A stretch of 64,000 bases of DNA from Neobacillus notoginsengisoli (GTDB lineage: Bacteria; Bacillota; Bacilli; Bacillales; Cytobacillaceae). The notes below the pieces were generated by a model, which saw nothing but the letters and a program-made list of their open reading frames with translations, was not told where the DNA came from and did not search any database. The position numbers and the translations under genes are program-made. Shown here piece after piece: positions 51,997 through 61,100 of the stretch. The DNA lies in assembly GCF_003515685.1 (NCBI RefSeq), contig NZ_QWEG01000003.1, positions 1 to 64,000 of the forward strand. Direction: 5' to 3'. Numbering within the stretch: the first letter of the stretch is position 1; every line of letters starts with the position of its first letter.

Positions 51997-52905
51997 TTAG
52001 GAAGCTTCATCCTTCTTTTCGTACTTGAATTCGCCCCAAGTTTCAATATCCCTCATATAAAGTTCGCCACCGCCAAAGTTAAGAACTTCCAGCGTCATCT
52101 GCGGGCGGTTCATTTTCGTTTCCTTGCCATTGTCGAAGAGCTTTTCGTTCGTAAAAACGATAATCTTTCGAGAGTGGTCCCATTCCCATTTCCCGATGAA
52201 CGCATTGTCCTTGGAAGGATAAGTATCATTCGCGTATCCTTCGTAGCGGCCATCCTCATACAGAACAATTGAAGGCTTCGCGTTTTTAAAGCCCCATTTG
52301 CCGATCAGTTCATGGCCGTCTTCGGAAATATTCTTGCGGACAGCGTCGCGGTCAATTCCGGCCGTCTTATCGAGGTCTTTCAAGTCTTCGGTCGTAATTG
52401 TGCCGTCCCCTAATGGAACTGGGGTCATTTCGGACAGTTTCGCAAAGGCATCCGTCCATAACGCGGAGGCTTCGGCAAAATGCGGGTCTGCTTTTCGCAA
52501 TGTTTCATTGTCCTTTTTCGCCAGCCCCTTCCGGAGGTAGCTTAATCCCTTGTCATAATCTTTCGCTGCTTCAAGATACATCGTATGTATTTCGGTAAAC
52601 TCGGCTGGAGCCTTCATCGCTTTGTAGCCATTGACGGTATCCTGAATGGTTTGAATCTGATCGGCTACCTTCTTGTCCCGATCCTTAGAATCCTTTTCAG
52701 CCGCAATTAGCTGCATTTCCTGAAAGCCATCGTTCATTTTCTGGTGAAGTTCCCCAATTTTCTTGAGATAGTCTTCCTTGGATACCTCAACCGCCTCAAT
52801 CTTCGGCTGTTCATACGTATCCGCCCCAGCAGTCTTGTCCACTATGCCGTAAGCCGCCAAAGAAGCGACCGCCAGTAAACTAAACGCAAGAAGTCTTCCT
52901 TTCAT
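51997..52905 (-). CDS. exported protein of unknown function, 302 aa
   Basis: N-terminal signal peptide or anchor (LLAFSLLAVASLAAYGIVDK), a helical part with regular charged repeats (KIGELHQKMNDGFQEMQLIA, DQIQTIQDTVNGYKAM), and a C-terminal beta-rich part (HELIGKWGFKNAKPSIVLYE, WEWDHSRKIIVFTNE). It resembles Bacillus proteins annotated DUF3994; that name is tentative. ATG 52905 follows AAAGGGTG; a GTG 9 nt upstream is an alternative. Confidence 0.65.
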   Translation of the reverse strand: MKGRLLAFSLLAVASLAAYGIVDKTAGADTYEQPKIEAVEVSKEDYLKKIGELHQKMNDGFQEMQLIAAEKDSKDRDKKVADQIQTIQDTVNGYKAMKAPAEFTEIHTMYLEAAKDYDKGLSYLRKGLAKKDNETLRKADPHFAEASALWTDAFAKLSEMTPVPLGDGTITTEDLKDLDKTAGIDRDAVRKNISEDGHELIGKWGFKNAKPSIVLYEDGRYEGYANDTYPSKDNAFIGKWEWDHSRKIIVFTNEKLFDNGKETKMNRPQMTLEVLNFGGGELYMRDIETWGEFKYEKKDEAS

Positions 52906-53069
52906 CTCTGTCACCCTTTCATTCTTACATTTCTATTTATAATAGGGAAATAGTGTTAAATCTTCAAATAATCATAGCTGAATTGGCCGAAATTAGTTAA
53001 TTCTACCCAAATTCAGCGCCTACTCAAAAAGGATAACGCGAGGTATGTTTGCCAGAATGAAAGCCGCCG

Positions 53070-53106
53070 GTCGGGGATGAAGCAGTAGAACCGTCCCCTG
53101 CCTCAC
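53070..53106 (-). repeat. GGGACGGTTC-family repeat, copy 3
   Basis: TCGGGGATGAAGCAGTAGAA then CCGTCCCCTGCCTCAC. Confidence 0.75.
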
Positions 53107-53177
53107 TTTATTTCATGATATATCTTCCCGGTGGCTTGAATAGAGTATAAAGATGAATGTTGGGGAGGGGGGATCGT

Positions 53178-54182
53178 ATGCCGGCACATGTCGTGCAGCC
53201 CGGTGAAACTTTATGGCAGATTGCCCAAAGATATCATACGTCCGTTCAGGAAATCATCGAGGCGAATCATATTCAACAGCCAAGCTTTATAAATCCGGGA
53301 ACAATATTAACCATTTCGAGCCGTCAGATTGAGATATCAAATTTATATCTTCCGCCGCAAAATTCCCGTCCGAGGACTGAGCCTATTACCCATGTCGTTA
53401 TACACTTCATTTCAAATGCAGGTAGCAATCCCCGTAACCCTTATAATGTTCAGGATATTTACCGGATTTTTTTAAATAGTGGAGTTTCCAGCCATTATTT
53501 GATTGGGAGAAATGGAGAAGTATATCGTTTAGTAGGCGAAAACCGTGTTGCGTACCATGCGGGCAGAGGCAGTCTGCCAGGATTTCCGGCATATGAGAAC
53601 AGGCTGAATGATTATTCCATTGGCATCGAATTAATGGCGATTGGCACACGCGAAGAAATGCTCCCCTTTTTCCCGGCCGAGACGTATGAATTTATTTCCC
53701 CTTCTGATATTGGATACACGGACGCCCAGTATCGTTCGTTAAATTTGCTTTTGGATGAAATCATTAGGCGGCATCCCGCTATAGTGCGGGACAGACAGCA
53801 TATTGTCGGTCACGATGAGTATGCCACTGGGCGGAGGACGGACCCGGGAAGTCTGTTTGATTGGTCGCGAGTCAGGGTGATTGGGCAGTATGTCCATACA
53901 GTCAGGAGAGGGGAAACATTATGGGGTATCGCTCAAAGATATGGCACCTCTGTCAATGCGATCGCAAGTTGGAATAACCTAAACCCAAACGCCGTTTTAA
54001 AAATAGGGCAGCGTGTGTTGATTCCAATCAAACGGAGAAAAACAGGGTATGTCGTGCAGCCAGGCGATTCATTGTGGAAGATTTCAAAAAAATTCGGCAT
54101 CAGCATAAATGCTCTTGCCAGTGCCAACAAATTAAGTCAAACAGCTCCCCTCCAACCTGGCCAAATTTTAACGATTCCTTAA
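53178..54182 (+). CDS. LysM-amidase cell-wall hydrolase, 334 aa
   Basis: N-terminal LysM (HVVQPGETLWQIAQRYHTSV, residues 3-48), then an Amidase_2/PGRP-type N-acetylmuramoyl-L-alanine amidase (about 66-205) with HVVIHFISNAG, RVAYHAG and the zinc-site VGHDEYATGRRTDPG, then two more LysM modules (VHTVRRGETLWGIAQRYGTS, VVQPGDSLWKISKKFGIS). It cleaves the stem peptide from peptidoglycan and binds glycan by LysM. No signal peptide, which suggests spore or mother-cell use. ATG 53178 behind GGGGAGGGGGG. Confidence 0.88.
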   Translation: MPAHVVQPGETLWQIAQRYHTSVQEIIEANHIQQPSFINPGTILTISSRQIEISNLYLPPQNSRPRTEPITHVVIHFISNAGSNPRNPYNVQDIYRIFLNSGVSSHYLIGRNGEVYRLVGENRVAYHAGRGSLPGFPAYENRLNDYSIGIELMAIGTREEMLPFFPAETYEFISPSDIGYTDAQYRSLNLLLDEIIRRHPAIVRDRQHIVGHDEYATGRRTDPGSLFDWSRVRVIGQYVHTVRRGETLWGIAQRYGTSVNAIASWNNLNPNAVLKIGQRVLIPIKRRKTGYVVQPGDSLWKISKKFGISINALASANKLSQTAPLQPGQILTIP

Positions 54183-54284
54183 AAAAGTGGTTCATAGTTC
54201 ATTATCTTCAAAGGTAAAACAAAAACGATCGTTCATCACCATGCTGAAGAACAGCTATTAAGAGATGATGAAGGAGGGATGCCA

Positions 54285-55697
54285 ATGCAAATTCATGTGG
54301 TGCAAAAGGGAGATACGCTATGGGCCATCTCACAGCGTTACCACGTTACAACCGATCAAATTGTGACGACAAATCAACTACAGGATTCAAATCGACTTCC
54401 TGTTGGTCTTGCACTCGTTATTCCTACGGCTAACCGGATGCATACCGTCCGTTCCGGAGAGACTTTGTGGCAGATCGCCCAACGGTATGGGACGACAATA
54501 CAGGCCATCGTCCAAGCGAATCAACTGACAAATTTGGATAAGCTTACTCCTGGAATGGTGATCATTATTCCAGCACGAACCCATGTCGTGCAACCGGGAG
54601 AAAGCGTGGGGCAAATCGCTCAAAGGTATAATACGACCGTTCAAGAAATCCTCAGGGTCAATCGAATTAGTAATCCTAATTTACTTACGAGTGGTATGGT
54701 GTTAAGTATTCCCTTCAGGAAGCCGGTCATTGATGTAAACGCTTATACGATCAACACCGGAGAACAAGGAGCTCGTGATTTACGTGAAGTTGGCAGATAT
54801 TTAACTTACTCGGCTCCTTTTGCCTACACATTTAATGAAGACGGAAGCCTCAACGCCATTAAAGACACGCCAATCATCCAGGCGTCCGTTGCTGCAAGAG
54901 TTTCCCCAATGATGGCCATTACAAATTTTACGTTTAAGACGACAGGTTCTCAGTTGGCCCGCACCATTCTTTCAAGTACAGCTCTACAAGATCGGTTATT
55001 AACAAACATTTTAAATACAATGAGGCAAAAAGGGTATGAGGGCTTAAATATTGATTTTGAAAATGTCTTTCCTGCAGACCGCGTGTTATATAATACGTTT
55101 TTACAGCGTACAGTCAATCGTTTGCATCCGGCCGGATATTATGTGTCCACTGCCCTTGCCCCAAAAGTAAGCGGTGAACAAAAAGGCTTGTTATTCGAAG
55201 CCCATGATTACCCCGCACACGGGCGGATTGCGGATTTTGTTGTTCTCATGACTTATGAATGGGGCTATCGACTCGGACCGCCACAGTCAATTTCACCTAT
55301 TAATCAAATTAGACGTGTATTGGATTACGCGGTGACTGTCATCCCAAGAAACAAAATCTTTTTTGGATTCCAAATCTACGCCCGCGATTGGCTCGTTCCT
55401 CATGTACAGGGACAGGAAGCCGAAACATTCAGCCAGCAGGAAGCAATCAGAAGGGCTATTCAACACGGAGCCACCATCCAGTATGACACGTTAACCCAAT
55501 CACCTTTTTTCAAATACACGGACGCCCAAGGACGGCGGCACGAAGTATGGTTTGAAGATGCCCGAAGTGCCCAGGCAAAATTCGATGTCGTAAAAGAGTA
55601 TGGAGTGAGAGGGATCAGTTATTGGGCACTTGGCTATCCGTACCCACAGAACTGGGTATTGCTTGAAGACAATTTTTCTATTCGGAAATTACATTAA
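54285..55697 (+). CDS. LysM-GH18 spore cortex-type glycosidase (YaaH/SleL-like), 470 aa
   Basis: Three N-terminal LysM modules (IHVVQKGDTLWAISQRYHVT, HTVRSGETLWQIAQRYGTT, HVVQPGESVGQIAQRYNTT) and a GH18 catalytic barrel with EGLNIDFENVFPADRVLYN carrying the catalytic acidic residues and ISYWALGYPYPQNW at the end. SleL/YaaH enzymes are N-acetylglucosaminidases that degrade spore cortex after initial lysis. The gene follows the amidase by about 100 bp, so the two may be made together during sporulation. ATG 54285 is 6 nt after AAGGAGGG. Confidence 0.88.
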   Translation: MQIHVVQKGDTLWAISQRYHVTTDQIVTTNQLQDSNRLPVGLALVIPTANRMHTVRSGETLWQIAQRYGTTIQAIVQANQLTNLDKLTPGMVIIIPARTHVVQPGESVGQIAQRYNTTVQEILRVNRISNPNLLTSGMVLSIPFRKPVIDVNAYTINTGEQGARDLREVGRYLTYSAPFAYTFNEDGSLNAIKDTPIIQASVAARVSPMMAITNFTFKTTGSQLARTILSSTALQDRLLTNILNTMRQKGYEGLNIDFENVFPADRVLYNTFLQRTVNRLHPAGYYVSTALAPKVSGEQKGLLFEAHDYPAHGRIADFVVLMTYEWGYRLGPPQSISPINQIRRVLDYAVTVIPRNKIFFGFQIYARDWLVPHVQGQEAETFSQQEAIRRAIQHGATIQYDTLTQSPFFKYTDAQGRRHEVWFEDARSAQAKFDVVKEYGVRGISYWALGYPYPQNWVLLEDNFSIRKLH

Positions 55698-55719
55698 TAT
55701 ATGAAGTTTATTGAGACGG

Positions 55720-55753
55720 AACGCTTAAGGCAATGGCTTTGAGCGTTTTTAAT
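55720..55753 (+). terminator. terminator after the GH18 gene
   Basis: AACGCTTAAG and CTTTGAGCGTT pair imperfectly and are followed by T5. Confidence 0.6.
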
Positions 55754-56161
55754 TACCCTAATTTCGGGCTCGGCTCATCTATTATATTACTGGCGTGATA
55801 CTGACGAATGAAAATAAGAAAGTGAGTTTCGGAGGGCCAGTAAAAAAGAAACCCGGCACAATTACTATATAAACGCCAAAAAGGCCCACCGTTTTTTAGT
55901 GAGGCAGGGGACGGTTCCGCTTCTTCATCAATCTGGCAGAGGCAACTTTCGAAGATTTTTGGAAAAGTAGATAAAGGATTGGACTGCCTTTGCAGTCGAG
56001 AAAACCGTGAGGAAGGGGATGATCCGATTTTAGGGATGATCTTCTTTGTATTTGCTAAAAGGAACCCACCATTAAAAAAATGCGGTTATTTATCATTTTT
56101 TCAACCTATAGTGTACCATTGATGATTCAAAATGATAATTTTCTTCAATGGGGGGCATAGA
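55754..56161. other. intergenic with a GGGACGGTTC-family repeat
   Basis: About 410 bases; repeat copy 4 at 55899-55929 and a run of short frames. No gene supported. Confidence 0.55.
55899..55929 (+). repeat. GGGACGGTTC-family repeat, copy 4
   Basis: GTGAGGCAGGGGACGGTTCC then GCTTCTTCATC. Confidence 0.75.
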
Positions 56162-57109
56162 GTGAGTAAATTTGCATTGCATCAAGGCTTTTCTTATATG
56201 TTTAAGGAGAACCATTTGACGCTTGGATTGTTTTTTCCGATTGAAGCGTATACGGGAAGTATCCCGCAGATGGATTTGGAGCAGCAAATGAAATTAGGGA
56301 GAATGGCGGAGGAAGCAGGGTTTGCATCCCTATTCGTTAGAGATGTTCCATTGCATGATCCTACGTTTGGGGATGTAGGACAAATTTATGACCCTTGGGT
56401 GTTTCTTGGGTTTTTAGCTGCCCATACAAAAAGGATTGCTTTGGGGACTGGAAGCATCGTAACGACATTAAGGCATCCGTTGCATGTGGCAAAAGCAGCA
56501 GCATCTGTTGATCGGATTTCTGGAAATAGGCTTGTGCTCGGAATCGCCACAGGAGATCGTCCGATTGAATTCTCCGCGTTTTCCGTCGAAAGTGTGCAAC
56601 GCGGTCAATTGTTTCAAGAGTCATTACACGTGATGAGACAATTATGGAAGGAAGAGTTCCCGGTCATTCATTCAGAAAGGGTAAGCCTGCAGAATGGCAA
56701 TTTACTGCCAAAACCAGAATTAAAGGATATTCCTGTATTAATAACTGGACATTCTTCACAGACTCCTGAATGGATCGCACAAAATAGTGATGGATGGTTG
56801 TATTATCCAAGGAGTGTCGATTTCCAGGAAAAAATAATTAATGATTGGCGCACATACACAGGTGAATTCAAGCCTTTTGCCCAATCTTTATATATCGATT
56901 TATCAGAAAATCCAGATGAAGATCCCACACCGATCCACTTGGGACTGAGAACCGGCCATAAATTCCTTACCTATTTCCTTCAAACTTTAAAAGAAATTGG
57001 TGTGAACCATGTAGCGTTTAATCTGAAATATGGGAAGCGGCCTGTTGAAGAAGTGATTCAAGAATTAGGGGAATATGTGCTTCCGGATTTTCCTGCAATC
57101 AAAAATTGA
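56162..57109 (+). CDS. luciferase-like flavin oxidoreductase (LLM class), 315 aa
   Basis: TIM-barrel monooxygenase of the bacterial luciferase family: LTLGLFFPIE, GFASLFVRDVPL, FLGFLAAHTKRIALGTGSIV, LRHPLHVAKAAASVDRISGN and LITGHSSQTPEW. It uses FMN or F420-type flavin, unknown substrate. GTG start at 56162 behind GGGGGG. Length is typical. Confidence 0.85.
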   Translation: MSKFALHQGFSYMFKENHLTLGLFFPIEAYTGSIPQMDLEQQMKLGRMAEEAGFASLFVRDVPLHDPTFGDVGQIYDPWVFLGFLAAHTKRIALGTGSIVTTLRHPLHVAKAAASVDRISGNRLVLGIATGDRPIEFSAFSVESVQRGQLFQESLHVMRQLWKEEFPVIHSERVSLQNGNLLPKPELKDIPVLITGHSSQTPEWIAQNSDGWLYYPRSVDFQEKIINDWRTYTGEFKPFAQSLYIDLSENPDEDPTPIHLGLRTGHKFLTYFLQTLKEIGVNHVAFNLKYGKRPVEEVIQELGEYVLPDFPAIKN

Positions 57110-57197
57110 ATGATTGGTTTGTGTTTCAATGCAGTCGTTAGTAGAGTGTAAAAATATTATGTTAACTAAGTTATTTTGCCTAATCGAAAATTAGAAT

Positions 57198-57231
57198 TAG
57201 AGGATGCCACCATTTTGGTTGCATCCTCTTT
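57198..57231. terminator. terminator between convergent genes
   Basis: AGAGGATGC and GCATCCTCT with inner ACC/GGT pairing, then TTT. It serves the CBS gene on the minus strand and the oxidoreductase. Confidence 0.82.
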
Positions 57232-57234
57232 AGG

Positions 57235-57834
57235 TTATTCGATATTTGTCACACGGACTCCGCTGTGGGAAAGTTCTTCAACAATCTGGTCGACTTTTTC
57301 CTTTGGTGTATCATTTGGAATGGAAAGGTGAATTTGGCGCACGGACCTGTTGCTGCCAAGGGTGAACATCGAGAGGATGCCCGTATGCTTTCCGACAATC
57401 GCGGAAATGCGTTCGATCGCATGGTTTTGCTCGAACAGGCCGATTGTCAGCGAGATGCCATCGCTGTATGTATCCTCGAGAAGGTCCATGATCTGCGCAT
57501 GGGTCAGGATGCCGTCGAATTCTTTTTTTTCATCCACGATCGCCAGGTAGGGCAGGCGCTTGATGCTTTTGAAAATCTTCCCGAACGATTCCTCACCACG
57601 GACGACTCCGTCTTCTTCTTTAATGATTTTCGTAACGGGATCTTTTCTATCACCAACATATTCGAAAATGTCGATTTTTTCGACGTTCCCTAGGAAACGG
57701 TTCGTGTTCTGTTCAAGGACCGGGACCCGGCGATAGCCAACCTCATCCAGGAACTGAAGCGCCTCCTCAAGCGTCGCATTTTCTGTCAGATACTTTACTT
57801 CGCTCTTATCAATCTTAAACTGCTGAATCTTCAT
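57235..57834 (-). CDS. CBS-domain protein with ACT-like tail (CbpA-like), 199 aa
   Basis: Two CBS motifs (about 8-60, 62-125; TLEEALQFLDEVGYRRVPVL and FGKIFKSIKRLPYLAIVDE) and a C-terminal ACT-like domain (GISLTIGLFEQNHAIERISA, HLSIPNDTPKEKVDQIVEEL). Listeria/Bacillus CbpA proteins with this order bind cyclic di-AMP; that ligand is a suggestion here. AGGAGGAAT precedes the ATG. Confidence 0.78.
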   Translation of the reverse strand: MKIQQFKIDKSEVKYLTENATLEEALQFLDEVGYRRVPVLEQNTNRFLGNVEKIDIFEYVGDRKDPVTKIIKEEDGVVRGEESFGKIFKSIKRLPYLAIVDEKKEFDGILTHAQIMDLLEDTYSDGISLTIGLFEQNHAIERISAIVGKHTGILSMFTLGSNRSVRQIHLSIPNDTPKEKVDQIVEELSHSGVRVTNIE

Positions 57835-57928
57835 GCCATTCCTCCTCCATAATCCCTATTTCTATCTCTACCCATATATATTCTCTGCAACCAAGTTATT
57901 TACCTCTTTTTTGTCAAACAAAATTTGA

Positions 57929-57999
57929 GTGAGGCAGGGGACGGTTCTGCTGCTTCATTCGGGTCCCGAATGAAGCACTGGAACCGTCCCCATGCTTCT
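57929..57999. repeat. GGGACGGTTC-family repeat, copy 5 (full palindrome)
   Basis: GAGGCAGGGGACGGTTCTGC plus TGCTTCATT is mirrored by AATGAAGCACTGGAACCGTC around CGGGTCCCG. It is a complete inverted-repeat form of the family, upstream of the S8 protease gene. Confidence 0.85.
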
Positions 58000-58177
58000 T
58001 TTTTCCTATTTGGCTTGCTGGATGGATGGGTCTTTTCACACTTACATGTTTTTACAAACGCGTGGTATATTCGGAGTATTCTGACACGAATGATTGTCGG
58101 AGGAAAGAGTTTAAAGGGGGAATGGGTTGTCTGTTTTTAGGTTTCGTTGTTTAGTTTAATAGAGAAGGGGATTGTGA

Positions 58178-61100
58178 ATGAGAAAGATGAAGAGAATGAA
58201 AAGAAGTTTTGTATTCCTGCTAATTTTACTACTGTCTTTTTCAAGCTTTGCGAATGCTGCTCCAGGAAACAATGGTGATACAGGCAAGGAACTGGCTACA
58301 ATCCTTAACGGGGAAGAATCCATTGCGGCTGCGGTTGATGAGGGGGCAGAGCCTGCTTTTGCGAAAGAGGAAAAGGTAAGGGTGATTGTCGAGCTAAAGG
58401 AAGAGTCGGCGATTGAGCAGGCAACAAAGAAAGGGATTAAATTTTCCGAATTATCCAAACCAAACAAAAAAGCTATGAATGATAAAGCGCTAGCCGCACA
58501 GCAAAAGGTAAAGCAAAAGCTGGCGGATAAGAAAATTAAAATGAATTATAAATATAAATTTACAACAGTCGTGAATGGCTTCAGCGGTGAGGTTGCCTAC
58601 GGCGAGATTGATGCAATTGAAAATATGCCTGAAGTAAAGAAGGTTTATTTGACAAATGAATACGAAAGGCCGATTACTGAGCCGGATATGGAGACAAGCC
58701 ATGAATTTATCCAGTCCTACAAAGCGTGGGCGGATGGCAAGTACAAGGGTGAAGGCATGGTTGTCGCCATTATCGATTCTGGAATGGACCCGGCCCATCG
58801 TGACATGATTCTTAGTGAAGGAACGGAGGCAGACCTATCCGAAGCGGAAGTAAACGCAATTGCAGCCGCTGATCAACTGCCAGGTAAGTTTTTCACGAAA
58901 AAGATTCCATACGGCTATAACTATTTTGATAGAAACTCAGAAATCCGCGATCTCGTTCCGGGTGGGTCGAATCACGGGATGCACGTCGGTGGGACAGTCG
59001 GTGCGAACGGGAATCCTGAACAGGGCGGCATTAAAGGGGTTGCACCTGAAGCCCAGCTGCTCGCAATGAAGGTATTCAGTAACGATCCGAATTACTCTTC
59101 TACTTTCTCAGATGTTTACGTCGTCGCGATTGATGAAGCGATTAAATTGGGCGCGGATGTCCTTAACATGAGCCTTGGCTCGGTTGCATCCTTCTACACG
59201 CCAGAAGATCCTGCTAACCTTGCTATTACACGCGCGGTTGATAATGGGATCGTCTGCTCGGTATCAGCAGGGAATTCCCGCCATATCGGCCGTGGCTATA
59301 AAACGCCTTTTGCAGAGAATCCGGATATCGGACTTGTTGGCGCGCCGGGTCTGTCAGCCGATTCAATCCAGGTTGCCGCATCCGGAAATAAGCAGACATG
59401 GTTCGATTATAGCCTTTCTTTGAACGGAAATAATGTCAATGGAGTTGGCTTTTCAAGTGATGACTGGCTCCAGAAGCTCGGTGACAAGGAGTATGAGCTC
59501 GTTTCGCTAGGCAGTAAATTCGGGGCACCTGCCGATTATGCGGGGCTTGATGTAAAGGGGAAAATTGTCGCTGTCATGCGAGGCGGAACACCAGGTCCGT
59601 TTACGGATAAAGCGACCGAAGCTGCAAAGCAGGGCGCTGCTGGGATCATTGTTGTTGACGCTGGAACAGGCGGAACGATTTTTAAAGACCAGGGTGGTTT
59701 TTCGATTCCATTCATGCTCGTCACAAAGGCAACTGGTGAACATATCCACCAGCTCTATACATCAGGGAATACGAGCCTGAAATATGGGGTTGCCACTTCC
59801 GAGTTGGCTCCGCAAAATGGGCGCCCGACCGAGTTCTCTTCATGGGGAACGACTCCGAGTCTTGAAATCAAACCTGAAATCATGGCTCCTGGTGGAAATA
59901 TCTATTCCACATTGAATAACAATAAATATGGGTTCATGAGCGGAACTTCAATGGCCGCGCCGCATGTTGCCGGCGGTTCTGCACTTGTCATGGAGTATAT
60001 TAAGGAAAATCCTTTGTATAAAGATCTGCCGCTGAAAGAACAGACTCGTCTGGCAAAAGTTCTTTTGATGAACACAGCGGAAGTTGTTACGGGCGTGAAT
60101 GATCAGCCGTATTCACCGCGCCTGCAAGGTGCCGGCATGATGCAGATCTATAATGCAACGCTGACCCCGGTCAGGGTTGTCAATCCGGCAACGAATGAGG
60201 CGAAGGTTGAACTACGGGATTTCACGGAAAAAGTCGTCAGCTTTAAGGTGAAGGCGATGAATGATTCCGCCTCCGAGGATGTTACGTATAAGGTAAATGT
60301 GGACGTGCTGACTGACGCGATCCAGCGCCTTGCATCCGGTGACGTCAACTGGTCGGCCGGCGTTGGCACGACAGGCGACCCGCATTTGCGCGGAGCCGAG
60401 CCGCTGAAAAATGTAAAGGTCACTGCGCCTGCAACCGTGACGGTGCCTGCGGGCGGAAGTGTAGAAATTCCGGTTTCAATTGATTTGACGAACGCAAAAA
60501 TCCCTGGCTATACAAGCGCAGGTGCGAAAACAGAGTTTGATTTGAAGGAAGATATATTTGTCGAAGGCTTTGTCCGCCTCGAAGATGTGAAAGGCGAACA
60601 GGTTGACCTAAGCGTCCCTTATATTGGCTTCTATGGCAAGTGGGATCGTCCAAGCATTCTCGATGGGCTGCGCCATATTGACAACAAGTTCTTCTTTACG
60701 GACGGTACTGGCGGCGCGCCGGTTGCCGGGATTGTGGATAACCGTGGCACGTATATTGGATTTGACCCAATTTCAGGCTATACGAACGCGGTCAGCAAGT
60801 TCGCGCTGTCCCCGAATGGCGATGGCCTTTTTGACACAATTGTCCCGGTCATGTCCTTCGTGAGGAATGCGAGTGATATGGAATTCAATATCCTAGATGC
60901 AGACGGGAACAAGCTCCGGACACTCCGGACGGAAACGTTTGTCAGGAAACATTACGGAAGCCTGACAACTGCGAGGTATACGTATTCCACTACCCGCGCA
61001 TGGGATGGGAAAATTAATGGCGAGCTCGCTCCCGATGGGAAGTACTTTTACGAAATTAAAGCCCGTGTTGACATGAAGCACAGGGAAGCGGAGTGGCAAA

